DNA of 64,000 nt, from NCBI RefSeq assembly GCF_000763295.1, contig NZ_JRJE01000009.1, positions 62,001-126,000 on the forward strand, read 5' to 3'. Under the pieces are notes generated by a model. It was not told the DNA's origin. It saw nothing but the letters and a program-made list of their open reading frames with translations, and ran no database searches. This DNA is from Thalassospira australica. GTDB lineage: Bacteria > Pseudomonadota > Alphaproteobacteria > Rhodospirillales > Thalassospiraceae. Position 1 is the stretch's first letter; every line of letters starts with the position of its first letter. The position numbers and the translations under genes are program-made. Of this stretch, positions 16,498 to 25,044 are shown piece by piece.

Positions 16498-18258
16498 TTA
16501 CCCCTTGGCGTTTAGAAGAAACTGTTTGATGTCGACTTCATCGCACTGCTCGGGACGCAAGTATTTGCGCCCGTAGTCGCGATAGGTTCCCGTTGCCAGA
16601 AACAGTTCAAACAGGTCGTTATCGATCTGCCCCTTGTCACGCATGTCGGCCAGAATTGCGATACATTCCGAAAGGAGTTTCGGGCGTTTATACGGGCGAT
16701 CAACGGCGGTGAGTGCCTCAAAGATATCTGCAATCACCATGACCTTTTCCAGGATTCCCATATCCTCGCCAGTCAAACCGTGCGGATAACCAGATCCATC
16801 CATTTTTTCGTGATGGTTGCCCGCAATTGCCGGAATGCGTTGCAGTTCGCGCGGATAGGGCAATTGGGCCAGCATATCCTGCGTGATCACAACATGGTCG
16901 TTGATCACCTGTCGTTCTTCGGAAGTCAGTGTTCCGGTCGGCACCGAAAGGTTATAAAGCTCGCCCCTGTTGAAGCCGAGATAGATGTGATCTTCGCGAT
17001 CCATCAACAGCGTTTCTTCGCCCGGTTCGCGCTGTGTCACCAGATCGGCATCTGTGAGGCGTTCGTTTTCCGACCACGAAAGTCCCAATGTTCGGTCAAA
17101 ATGGCGCGTCCATTTTATTTCTGCAATGTCATGCAGGGCATAGATCGCATCGGTATCAATTTCCGCATCGCCGATATTGGCATCCGCCACCAGCGCGAAC
17201 TGCGCTTCGAGTTCTGAGACCTTTTTGTTGAAGTCCGCTTCACATTCAGCGGCATCTTCTCCGGCAAGCTGGCGTTTGAGCATATCAATCTCGGCATCAC
17301 GCCTGAGCACTTCAAAGCGGGTGCGTACTTCATGAATGCGATTGTGAATGGTTTCAAGCTTGGTCGCCTTTTCCATCACATGATCTGGCGTTACGATTTT
17401 GCCGCAATCATGCAGCCAGGCCGCCAGATCAAGCTCATACCATTCCATATCGGTCAGATAGAAATTGGAAAATGGCCCCTGCTTATCATCCACCGCGGCC
17501 TGTGCCAGCATACGCGCAATCACCGGAACACGTGAACAATGGTCGGCTGTATGCGGGGATTTGGCGTCAATCGCGTGACCAAGAACGCGCACGAAACTTT
17601 CCATCAGGTCACGCTGGGCCACCAGCAATCTTCTGTTTTCAATGGCCACAGCCGCCTGACTGGCAAGGGCATTGATGATCGGCTCAATTTCAGCATCAAA
17701 CGCAATCACGTTGCCATCGTGATCGCGCGCGTTGATCAACTGCAACACGCCAATAACAACACCACGCGTATTCTTGAGCGGCACCGTTAAAAAAGATTTG
17801 GACCGATAGCCTGTCTTGGCATCAAAGGCGCGCGTGCCGGAAAAATCAAACCCATCGGTGGCATAGGCATCCTTGATATTGATCGACTTGCCACTTAGCG
17901 CGACATAGGTGGCGATGTTTGTGTGGTTCGGGCGCCCTTCATCATCATAAAGCGGCAAAGGGGGAAATGGTTTTTCAGCTTCGCGCCCGGATACAAAGAA
18001 CGTATTAAGCGTATCATTCATCAGAATGCGAAATTGAAGTTCGCTTTCTTCGCGATTAACAAGGTAAAGCGAGCCACCATCCGCATTGGTGAAGTTCCGC
18101 GCAGCCATCAGAATTTTCTGATTGAGCCCTTCTCGTCCTTGCTCGGCGGACAGTGCAATCCCCAAATCGACAAGCTCGGCCAGATAGTTCGCATCTGCCT
18201 TGCGCCGCTTTGTCCCGTCTGCCTGGTGGTGCTTGGCCCCGTCGCTTTCACGCGCCAT
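16498..18258 (-). CDS. GAF - HD-GYP domain protein, putative cyclic-di-GMP phosphodiesterase with large insert
   Basis: A 586-residue cytoplasmic protein. GAF sensor spans about residues 30-210 (NFTNADGGSLYLVNREESE, KSFLTVPLKN, VIGVLQLIN). The HD-GYP domain follows: H236 (HTADHCSR), the metal-binding HD pair 283-284 (WLHDCGK), H454 (INDHVVIT), the HH of GNHHEKMDGSGYP (482-492, GYP at 490-492) and DIFEALTAVDRPYK. Between the HD half and the second half, residues about 302-440 are a charged helical insert absent from minimal HD-GYP domains. All metal and GYP residues are kept, so it should be an active phosphodiesterase degrading c-di-GMP to pGpG/GMP. No GGDEF protein is in the window. Confidence 0.92.
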   Translation of the reverse strand: MARESDGAKHHQADGTKRRKADANYLAELVDLGIALSAEQGREGLNQKILMAARNFTNADGGSLYLVNREESELQFRILMNDTLNTFFVSGREAEKPFPPLPLYDDEGRPNHTNIATYVALSGKSINIKDAYATDGFDFSGTRAFDAKTGYRSKSFLTVPLKNTRGVVIGVLQLINARDHDGNVIAFDAEIEPIINALASQAAVAIENRRLLVAQRDLMESFVRVLGHAIDAKSPHTADHCSRVPVIARMLAQAAVDDKQGPFSNFYLTDMEWYELDLAAWLHDCGKIVTPDHVMEKATKLETIHNRIHEVRTRFEVLRRDAEIDMLKRQLAGEDAAECEADFNKKVSELEAQFALVADANIGDAEIDTDAIYALHDIAEIKWTRHFDRTLGLSWSENERLTDADLVTQREPGEETLLMDREDHIYLGFNRGELYNLSVPTGTLTSEERQVINDHVVITQDMLAQLPYPRELQRIPAIAGNHHEKMDGSGYPHGLTGEDMGILEKVMVIADIFEALTAVDRPYKRPKLLSECIAILADMRDKGQIDNDLFELFLATGTYRDYGRKYLRPEQCDEVDIKQFLLNAKG

Positions 18259-18543
18259 ATAAATTCAGCCTAATCAGTATTCGGATCAATTGCGTCACCG
18301 CAGGGTAAGTGCCGTCCGTCTAGCCGGTCTAACTTAAATAAGTTGCTACTTTTCTAACAGAACACAAGTTTACCTGCAGCAAAATTGCCCTCGCAATACT
18401 GCCATACCCGTCTGCAGGGTTGCCAATTGCCCCGGAATGGACTATCCGACGCGGTGAAAGCGTGCCGGCCAAAATGATCGTGCAATTGATCACGCATTCC
18501 GATCATCTCCCGGCGCCCAACCATCTTGCCCGGAGGCGACTGC

Positions 18544-19854
18544 ATGATCCCCCGTTATTCCCGTCCGCAGATGACATCTATCTGGGAACCGGCGAACAAA
18601 TTCCGTATCTGGTTCGAAATTGAAGCCCACGCCGCAGACAAACTGGCCGAACTGGGTGTTATCCCGGCAGAATCCGCCAAGCTTGTCTGGGAAAAAGGCG
18701 ACAAGCCCTATACCCAGGACCGCATCGACCGCATTGACACCGTCGAAGCCGAAGTCAAACACGATGTCATCGCGTTTCTGACCGAACTGGCCGAACAGGT
18801 TGGCGAAGAAGCCCGCTTTGTCCATCAGGGCATGACCAGCTCGGACGTTCTTGACACCTGCTTTAACGTGCAGCTTGCCCAGGCAACCGACATCCTGCTT
18901 GAAGACATGGACAAACTTCTGGCTGCCCTTAAAAAGCGCGCCTATGAAACCAAAGATGTCCCTTGCATGGGCCGTTCGCACGGCATCCACGCAGAACCGG
19001 TGACCTTTGGCCTTAAGCTTGCGACCTTCTATGCCGAGTTCAAACGCAACCGTGACCGTTTGGTTGTTGCACGTGACGAGATCGCGACTTGCGCAATTTC
19101 CGGCGCTGTTGGCACATTCGCCAACATTGATCCGAGTGTTGAAGAACATGTCGCAGAGAAACTTGGCCTGAAGCCGGAACCGGTTTCGACCCAGGTGATC
19201 CCGCGTGACCGTCATGCAGCCTATTTCGCAGCCCTTGGCGTCATTGCATCGTCGATCGAACATCTGGCAACCGAAATCCGCCATCTGCAGCGCACCGAAG
19301 TTCGCGAAGTTGAGGAATTCTTCTCCAAGGGGCAGAAAGGCTCCTCGGCGATGCCGCACAAGCGTAACCCGGTTCTGACCGAAAACCTCACCGGTCTTGC
19401 CCGTCTGGTTCGTTCGATGGCGCTTCCGGCAATGGAAAACGTTGCCCTTTGGCACGAGCGCGATATTTCGCACAGCTCTGTCGAACGTAACATCGGCCCG
19501 GATGCAACCGTGACCCTTGATTTCGCCCTGATGCGTTTGACCAACGTTGTTGAAAACCTCGTTGTCTATCCTGAACGCATGGACGAGATCCTTAATCAGA
19601 TGGGTGGCCTGGTCTTCTCGCAGCGTGTGCTGCTGACCCTGACCCAATATGGTGTGTCGCGCGAAGATTCTTATCGCATCGTTCAACGCAACGCGATGAA
19701 AGTCTGGAACCGCGAAGGGGATCTTCTGTCTCTTTTGAAAACCGACGAAGACGTCACCGCGAAAATCCCGATGGACAAGCTCGAAGCACTGTTTGACCTT
19801 GGCTACCACACCAAGCATGTCGACACGATCTTTGCCCGTGTCTTTGCGGATTAA
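18544..19854 (+). CDS. purB: adenylosuccinate lyase
   Basis: Start at the ATG at 18544 (MIPRYSRPQM) with CCCGGAGG eight bases upstream. The 436-residue protein carries the fumarase/aspartase signature SSAMPHKRNP (about residue 265), the catalytic-His region TSSDVLDT and GRSHGIHAEPVTFG, and RDISHSSVERN. It cleaves SAICAR to AICAR plus fumarate and adenylosuccinate to AMP plus fumarate, so it serves both the IMP pathway and AMP synthesis. It stands apart from purCSQL by about 3.3 kb here and ends with its own terminator. Confidence 0.98.
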   Translation: MIPRYSRPQMTSIWEPANKFRIWFEIEAHAADKLAELGVIPAESAKLVWEKGDKPYTQDRIDRIDTVEAEVKHDVIAFLTELAEQVGEEARFVHQGMTSSDVLDTCFNVQLAQATDILLEDMDKLLAALKKRAYETKDVPCMGRSHGIHAEPVTFGLKLATFYAEFKRNRDRLVVARDEIATCAISGAVGTFANIDPSVEEHVAEKLGLKPEPVSTQVIPRDRHAAYFAALGVIASSIEHLATEIRHLQRTEVREVEEFFSKGQKGSSAMPHKRNPVLTENLTGLARLVRSMALPAMENVALWHERDISHSSVERNIGPDATVTLDFALMRLTNVVENLVVYPERMDEILNQMGGLVFSQRVLLTLTQYGVSREDSYRIVQRNAMKVWNREGDLLSLLKTDEDVTAKIPMDKLEALFDLGYHTKHVDTIFARVFAD

Positions 19855-19877
19855 GCAAAACACCAAAGCCTGCATTC

Positions 19878-19908
19878 AAAGCCCCGGTCATCTGGCCGGG
19901 GCTTTTTT
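19878..19908 (+). terminator. intrinsic terminator after purB
   Basis: GCCCCGG stem (19881-19887) with an 8-base loop pairs to CCGGGGC (19896-19902), followed by six T residues, 24 bases past the purB stop. Confidence 0.9.
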
Positions 19909-20037
19909 GTTGTCGTCCATACGCCCGCATCTCTTTTTTGTCGCTCACCCCTTTGACATTGCACCTTGTTGGTGCTGAGCTATATCGAACTGAGGATATT
20001 TGATCCGGTAACGGCACTCGAATGAAAGGGATGAAAC

Positions 20038-20664
20038 ATGAAACTGACCATTGAAGGGTGGGACGACGGCGCACCGATCCCAACCAAATTTGCGTTCGGG
20101 AAAATCCCCGCAGAAGGACGGTTTGAAACATCTGACAATGTCAGCCCCGCCATTTCCTGGACCGACGTTCCCGCAGGCACCCAATCCTTTGCCCTGATCT
20201 GCCACGATCCTGACGTGCCGTCATCGGGTGAAGACGTCAATATCGAAGGTCGGGAAGTCCCGGCCAGTCTGCCGCGTGTCGATTTCTTTCACTGGGTTCT
20301 CGTCAATATCCCGGAATTCACACGCAAACTAGAAGAAGGCGTTGCATCCAACGGCATCACCCCGAAAGGCAAACCGGCGGGCACGAGGGCCTATGGCGAC
20401 GCTGGCCTGAATTCCTATACGGACTGGTTTGCCGGGGATGCAGATATGGGCGGCAATTATGCCGATTACGATGGCCCCTGCCCACCGTGGAATGATTCAA
20501 TCATTCACCACTATCATTTCACTGTTTATGCACTTGATACCGACCAGATCGATTTGCCCGACAACTTCACTGGTCCCGATGCACTGGCCGCGATCAAGGG
20601 GCACGTCCTTGATCAGGCGAGTTACATGGGCACCTATACGATGAACCGTGATTTAAAGGCGTAA
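20038..20664 (+). CDS. YbhB/YbcL family Raf-kinase-inhibitor-like (PEBP) protein
   Basis: A 208-residue PEBP-fold protein. Visible landmarks are the ligand-site blocks SPAISWTDVPAGTQSFALICHDPD (about residues 38-61), FFHWVLVNIP, GGNYADYDGPCPPWNDSIIHHYHFTVYALD and the C-terminal LDQASYMGTYTMNRD. Bacterial members are cytoplasmic or periplasmic and of unknown function; no signal peptide is seen here. It is monocistronic, followed by a strong bidirectional terminator shared with the convergent NarL-type regulator. Confidence 0.92.
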   Translation: MKLTIEGWDDGAPIPTKFAFGKIPAEGRFETSDNVSPAISWTDVPAGTQSFALICHDPDVPSSGEDVNIEGREVPASLPRVDFFHWVLVNIPEFTRKLEEGVASNGITPKGKPAGTRAYGDAGLNSYTDWFAGDADMGGNYADYDGPCPPWNDSIIHHYHFTVYALDTDQIDLPDNFTGPDALAAIKGHVLDQASYMGTYTMNRDLKA

Positions 20665-20744
20665 GACGAACCGCTGCGGTTTGAGCGTTTTTGAAGATAC
20701 CGGTCCCTAAACGTCAGCCTGCATTCAAACTGATGCGCAATCAA

Positions 20745-20775
20745 AAAGCGGCCCGTTAACCCACGGGCCGCTTTA
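20745..20775. terminator. bidirectional intrinsic terminator
   Basis: A 12-bp perfect stem AAAGCGGCCCGT/ACGGGCCGCTTT with a 6-base loop (20757-20762), lying between the convergent PEBP gene (+) and response-regulator gene (-). Confidence 0.88.
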
Positions 20776-20813
20776 TATTCTTCGAACCGTCAAAAACGCG
20801 TTTGACCGCATCG

Positions 20814-21491
20814 TCACAATGTTCCGGCGCGCGCCATATCTTCAAGCGCAATTTTCACCGCTTGCGCACGGTTGGAGACATTCAGTTTACGGTAAATGTT
20901 TTTAAGGTGGTATTTGACCGTGATCTCGCGCAGGTCAAGGTGACGGGCGATGTCCTTGTTCGGGCGCCCTTCAGACAGTAATGCCAGAACTTCGCGTTCG
21001 CGCGGGGTCAAGCGGGCAAAGTCGCCCTCATTACCAAACCCACCTGCCATGCGGCTGTCGCCTTCGCCGGTGCCCATCATGCCATCGCCGATATCTGTCA
21101 GGATTGATGATGGAAGATATTTGTCGCCAGCCAGAACCAGTTGCACGGCATTGGCCAGGGCCTGCCCGCGCAGGGTTTTGGGGATAAAGCCATGTGCACC
21201 GGATTCAATCGCCTTGCGAACATCTTCGCTGCGATAGGCCCCCGACAGCAGAACCACATAGGTTGAACTCGCAACCTTTTCCAAGGTGCGCTTCAGCCCT
21301 TCAAGGCCATTCATGCCCGGCATCCGCAGATCAAGCAGAACCAAATCGAATGTATTATTTTCTGCAATCAGATCAAGTGCCGGTTCCAATGCACCGGCTT
21401 CGGCCACTTCGCAGCCCTCAAAGTACTGCTGAAACAACAGTGATATTGCTTCACGAACCAGGTCGTGATCGTCCGCCAAAAGGATACGCAA
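20814..21491 (-). CDS. NarL/FixJ-type response regulator (orphan)
   Basis: A 225-residue two-domain protein. The receiver domain (residues 1-120) has the acidic pocket DDHD, the phospho-acceptor Asp in LVLLDLRMPGMNG (about residue 54), the Thr/Ser switch VVLLSG and the Lys in FIPKT. The C-terminal LuxR HTH starts at LTPREREVLALLSEG and includes NKDIARHLDLREITVKYHLKNIYRKL. No histidine kinase gene is adjacent. Its N-terminal third closely resembles the truncated regulator at 63805, so the two look like paralogues. Confidence 0.95.
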   Translation of the reverse strand: MRILLADDHDLVREAISLLFQQYFEGCEVAEAGALEPALDLIAENNTFDLVLLDLRMPGMNGLEGLKRTLEKVASSTYVVLLSGAYRSEDVRKAIESGAHGFIPKTLRGQALANAVQLVLAGDKYLPSSILTDIGDGMMGTGEGDSRMAGGFGNEGDFARLTPREREVLALLSEGRPNKDIARHLDLREITVKYHLKNIYRKLNVSNRAQAVKIALEDMARAGTL

Positions 21492-21653
21492 AGCTCTTGC
21501 CTCTCTTCTACCTAATCGGCCTCTTCACCTACCTGTGAAGAATACCACACCAAAAGGTTGCACCCACTATATCTTTTTTCTGGTGCAGGATACGAGACAG
21601 CCTAATGGTTTGCAAACTAGAAGTTTTTAGGCAAGAGCCACGCGGTACCCGGA

Positions 21654-21971
21654 TCAAGAAAGAACTTCGGCCCGTGCAACAGGACGCAGTTCTTCCAGTT
21701 TTGCATTCAACGTTGATACGGTGACATCAATGTTCTTGCGTCCAAAGTCTGCCAGCAACAAGGCCACCACACCGTTATCACGTGGGTTCGCCACCACTTC
21801 ACCGATAATCTTTTTGGTATAATCGACGCATTCTTCGGAATTCATCCCCATCTGTTCGCCTGCCCAACCGATCAGCATTTTATAAAGATGGGTTTCGACG
21901 CGAAAATCCTGTTCAAGATCAAAGCTGTATTTTGCCTCAAACCCGCGTTCACGTTCGTTAAAGTTGCTCAT
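21654..21971 (-). CDS. F1Fo-ATPase inhibitory zeta subunit (DUF1476)
   Basis: A 105-residue protein beginning MSNFNERERGFEAKYSFD; the FxxRExxFExKY opening followed by YKMLIGWAGEQMG and a C-terminal helical domain is the DUF1476 pattern. In Paracoccus the family member is the zeta subunit, which inhibits ATP hydrolysis by the F1 motor through its N-terminal segment. The family is essentially restricted to alphaproteobacteria, which supports the taxonomic placement, and is often found near purC/purS as here. Confidence 0.88.
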   Translation of the reverse strand: MSNFNERERGFEAKYSFDLEQDFRVETHLYKMLIGWAGEQMGMNSEECVDYTKKIIGEVVANPRDNGVVALLLADFGRKNIDVTVSTLNAKLEELRPVARAEVLS

Positions 21972-22133
21972 TTCGGTCCTTCCTGCATGTTGATCACCTT
22001 GCCACTCGGGCGCACAGGTGTGGGAATCAATTGTCTCTGACTTTTATTTGTGGACAAACAACACCATTTTCACCCCTGCCCCGCATACTTTTGAATTTGA
22101 CAAATGACGTGCTGGCACGCTTTGATCTGGCTC

Positions 22134-22913
22134 ATGTGTACAGTCATTATTTTACGCCGTCCCGACCATGACTGGCCGGTGATCCTTGGCGCCAATCGCG
22201 ATGAAATGAACAACCGCCCCTGGAAGGCCCCCGCGCGCCACTGGGAAGATCGGCCTGATGTGGTTGCCGGTTTGGACGAAACCGGTGGTGGCACCTGGCT
22301 TGGCGTGAACGAGTATGGCGTGGTTGCCGCCGTTCTGAACCGTTATGGCACGCTTGGTCCGGAAGACGGGAAACGCTCACGGGGTGAATTGCCCCTTGAG
22401 GCACTTGACCATGCCGATGCGATTGATGCCGCACAGGCACTTGCCGAACTGGATGGCACGGCGTATCGGGCCTTCAACATGGTCATCGCAGATAATCGTG
22501 ATGCCTATTGGCTGGCCAACCGCGGAACAGGCCAGATCGAAATCACCGACATCCCCGAAGGACTGTCGATACTGACCGCGCACGACCTGAACGACACGCA
22601 AAACAGCACACGAACAAAACGCAACCTGCCACGTTTTATCAGTGCACCGGCACCAAACCCCGAAGCCGATGACTGGTTCGCCTGGCAAGCCCTGTTGGCC
22701 GATACCGGAACCGAAGCTCCGGACCCCGATCATCACGATATTCGTGCCGATGCCATGCTGGTGCGCAGCAATATCGGGTTTGAGACAGTCTGTTCTTCGC
22801 TGATCGGACTTCCGGCGATTCCCACCACCGAGCACGAACTTCCCCGTCGTCCTGTATGGCTTTTCGCAAACGGCCAGCCCGATAAAGAGCCATTTCATCG
22901 TGTTGATGTCTAA
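22134..22913 (+). CDS. NRDE family protein (TANGO2-like)
   Basis: Start chosen at MCTVIILRRPDHDWPVILGANRDE (ATG at 22134), because family members begin with Met-Cys and the Cys becomes the N-terminal residue after Met removal, as in Ntn hydrolases; the longer open frame adds ten unlike residues. The 259-residue protein shows the GANRDE motif (about residues 19-24), GGTWLGVNEYGVVAAVLN and RGELPLEALDH. The human homologue TANGO2 is implicated in haem and lipid handling; the bacterial role is unknown. It lies between the zeta-inhibitor gene and purC. Confidence 0.9.
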   Translation: MCTVIILRRPDHDWPVILGANRDEMNNRPWKAPARHWEDRPDVVAGLDETGGGTWLGVNEYGVVAAVLNRYGTLGPEDGKRSRGELPLEALDHADAIDAAQALAELDGTAYRAFNMVIADNRDAYWLANRGTGQIEITDIPEGLSILTAHDLNDTQNSTRTKRNLPRFISAPAPNPEADDWFAWQALLADTGTEAPDPDHHDIRADAMLVRSNIGFETVCSSLIGLPAIPTTEHELPRRPVWLFANGQPDKEPFHRVDV

Positions 22914-23004
22914 ATCTGCACTTTGGACATCACTGTAAAATTGATGTGTTTCCAGCAGGTTGCACTGCGGGAAAACCGTTAATTTTTCTGATGGTATGAC
23001 GGTT

Positions 23005-23028
23005 GCAAATTTTGATTATCAAGTTTGC
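23005..23028. promoter_or_regulatory. imperfect palindrome upstream of purC
   Basis: GCAAA-t-TTTGAT and ATCAA-g-TTTGC form an imperfect inverted repeat in the 231-base gap before purC, about 117 bases upstream of its ATG. The GCAAA/TTTGC halves recall the E. coli PurR box, but no PurR gene is seen here and the resemblance may be accidental. Confidence 0.25.
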
Positions 23029-23144
23029 GTAAATAGAGCTTAAGCGACAATTGAGTTTCTCGCCAAGCACTGCTATACGGAGGGCGCGAATTTCAGGGTG
23101 CCTGCCCTATCACATGGCGGGCCTAGATGTGAAAGATCCCGCCA

Positions 23145-23909
23145 ATGTCCAGAAAGCAGCCCATCTACGAGGGTAAAGCCAAGGTTCTTTACGAAGGTAC
23201 AGAACCCGGAACGATCATTCAGTACTTCAAGGATGACGCGACAGCGTTTAACGCCCAGAAGCGCGGCACCATTGCCGGCAAGGGTGTCCTGAACAACATG
23301 ATCACCGAATTCGTGATGACCCGTCTGGCAGAAATCGGTATCCCGACCCATTTCATTCGCCGCATGAACATGCGCGAACAGCTTTGCAAGAAATGTGAAA
23401 TTGTTCCGATCGAAGTCGTGGTTCGCAACATCGTTGCCGGTTCGATGGCAAAGCGCCTTGGACTTGAAGAAGGCGAACGCCTGCCGCGCCCGATTGTCGA
23501 GTTCTATTACAAGGACGATGATCTCGGTGATCCGCTGGTGTCGGACGAACATATCCTCGCTCTGGGCTGGGCAAGTGCTGAAGAGCTTGAGGAAATCGTT
23601 GGCATGACGCTGCGTGTGAATGACTATCTTTGTGGTCTGATGCGCGGTATTGGCCTGAAACTGGTGGACTTCAAGCTTGAGTTCGGCCGCGTTTGGGAAG
23701 GTGACTTCCCGCAGTTGGTCCTGGCCGATGAATTCAGCCCGGACAACTGCCGTCTTTGGGATGCCGTTACCAACGAAAAGATGGACAAGGACCGCTTCCG
23801 TCGCGACCTTGGCGGTGTCGAAGAGGCTTATCAGGAAGTTGCACGCCGTCTTGGTGTCCTGCCTGAATCCGCCGAAATAGAGCAGCTTAAAAAAGACGAA
23901 ACCAAATAA
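23145..23909 (+). CDS. purC: phosphoribosylaminoimidazole-succinocarboxamide synthase
   Basis: A 254-residue SAICAR synthetase starting [18 protein letters not shown], the standard opening with the KAK phosphate loop. Signatures include [14 protein letters not shown] (about residues 89-102), [10 protein letters not shown] and [14 protein letters not shown]. It ligates aspartate to CAIR with ATP. An intrinsic terminator 5 bases past the stop separates it from purS, so purS-purQ-purL probably have their own promoter or partial read-through. Confidence 0.98.
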   Translation: MSRKQPIYEGKAKVLYEGTEPGTIIQYFKDDATAFNAQKRGTIAGKGVLNNMITEFVMTRLAEIGIPTHFIRRMNMREQLCKKCEIVPIEVVVRNIVAGSMAKRLGLEEGERLPRPIVEFYYKDDDLGDPLVSDEHILALGWASAEELEEIVGMTLRVNDYLCGLMRGIGLKLVDFKLEFGRVWEGDFPQLVLADEFSPDNCRLWDAVTNEKMDKDRFRRDLGGVEEAYQEVARRLGVLPESAEIEQLKKDETK

Positions 23910-23913
23910 CCCC

Positions 23914-23940
23914 AAGGCCGCGTTCGCGCGGCCTTTTCTT
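23914..23940 (+). terminator. intrinsic terminator after purC
   Basis: AAGGCCGCG-TTCG-CGCGGCCTT stem with a stable UUCG tetraloop and a following T-rich run (TTCTT), starting 5 bases after the purC stop. Confidence 0.85.
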
Positions 23941-23977
23941 ATAGCTGGTCGATGGGAAATTTCATCGGACAGCGTTT

Positions 23978-23989
23978 TGTTTGCAAACA
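23978..23989. promoter_or_regulatory. perfect 12-bp palindrome upstream of purS
   Basis: TGTTTGCAAACA lies 45 bases before the purS GTG, downstream of the purC terminator. It shares GCAAA/TTTGC half sites with the repeat before purC, hinting at a common purine regulator; low confidence. Confidence 0.3.
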
Positions 23990-24034
23990 GAACCCCGCGC
24001 GAGACCCGCGCATGCGAACTTAAAGGAGCTTCTC

Positions 24035-24274
24035 GTGAAAGCACGTGTTCATGTCACCCTGAAGAACGGTGTTCTTGACCCACAGGGCAAAGCCGTTCAC
24101 CACGCCCTTCAGGGCCTGGGTTTTGATGGCGTCAATGACGTCCGTCAGGGCAAATTCATCGAACTCGAACTTGATGGCACCGATGCCGCCAAGGCCGAAG
24201 CCGAAGTCAAGGAAATGTGCGAGAAGCTTCTCGCCAATACCGTGATCGAAGACTACAGCATCGAGCTGGCCTAA
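24035..24274 (+). CDS. purS: phosphoribosylformylglycinamidine synthase subunit PurS
   Basis: GTG start at 24035, six bases after AAGGAG; the frame is open upstream but earlier residues do not resemble the family. The 79-residue protein (KARVHVTLKNGVLDPQGKAV, then VRQGKFIELEL) is a full-length PurS, which dimerises to hold PurL and PurQ together and to channel ammonia. It is followed by purQ after 80 bases. Confidence 0.96.
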   Translation: MKARVHVTLKNGVLDPQGKAVHHALQGLGFDGVNDVRQGKFIELELDGTDAAKAEAEVKEMCEKLLANTVIEDYSIELA

Positions 24275-24354
24275 TCGCCCGGACGGCCCATGCCAAGGCA
24301 GGGCTTTTGTCTATCGGGATCAAGTAACGGACATTAATCGAGAGACGGTATTTC

Positions 24355-25044
24355 ATGAAATCCGCTGTCATCCTCTTTCCCGGGATCAACCGGGAGAATG
24401 ACGCCATCGCAGCCCTCAAACAGGCCACCGGCACCGAACCGACTGTGGTCTGGCATGGCGAAACCGAGTTGCCAAAGACCGACATCATTATGGTCCCGGG
24501 CGGCTTTTCCTATGGCGACTATCTGCGTTGTGGCGCCATGGCTGCCAAATCGCCGATCATGCGCGCCGTTGCTGAACGCGCCAAGGCGGGTGTGACCATC
24601 CTTGGTGTGTGCAATGGTTTCCAGATCCTGACAGAAGCAGGCCTGCTGCCCGGTGCGCTGATGCGCAATGCCAGCCTGAAATTCATCTGCAAGAACACAC
24701 ACCTGAAAATCGAAAACACCGACACCCGCTTTACCAACCAGTACAAGGCAGGTGACGTTGTCGATTATCCGGTTGCCCATCACGATGGCAACTATTTCGC
24801 GGACAGCGATACGCTTGACCGCCTTGAAGGCGAAGGTCGCGTTGTTCTGCGCTATTGCGATGCGGATGGCACCATCGATCCGGCGACCAATCTGAATGGT
24901 TCACAACGCAACATTGCCGGCATCATCAACGAGGCGGGCAATGTTCTTGGCATGATGCCCCATCCGGAAAATGCGATTGATCCGCTGCATGGTGGCACCG
25001 ATGGCCGCAATCTGTTCAAAAGCTTGGTGGAGGCAGCATCGTGA
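24355..25044 (+). CDS. purQ: phosphoribosylformylglycinamidine synthase subunit PurQ (glutamine amidotransferase)
   Basis: A 229-residue class I glutamine amidotransferase: oxyanion strand [17 protein letters not shown], nucleophile Cys in [10 protein letters not shown] (about residue 86) and the His-x-Glu pair in MMPHPENA near the C-terminus. It supplies ammonia to PurL. Its TGA overlaps the GTG start of purL by four bases (GTGA), implying translational coupling. Confidence 0.97.
   Translation: MKSAVILFPGINRENDAIAALKQATGTEPTVVWHGETELPKTDIIMVPGGFSYGDYLRCGAMAAKSPIMRAVAERAKAGVTILGVCNGFQILTEAGLLPGALMRNASLKFICKNTHLKIENTDTRFTNQYKAGDVVDYPVAHHDGNYFADSDTLDRLEGEGRVVLRYCDADGTIDPATNLNGSQRNIAGIINEAGNVLGMMPHPENAIDPLHGGTDGRNLFKSLVEAAS

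Noticed and set aside
18490-19875. 461-codon open frame on the minus strand opposite purB
   Set aside because: purB is certain on the plus strand; the antisense frame has no domain resemblance and is a codon-composition shadow.
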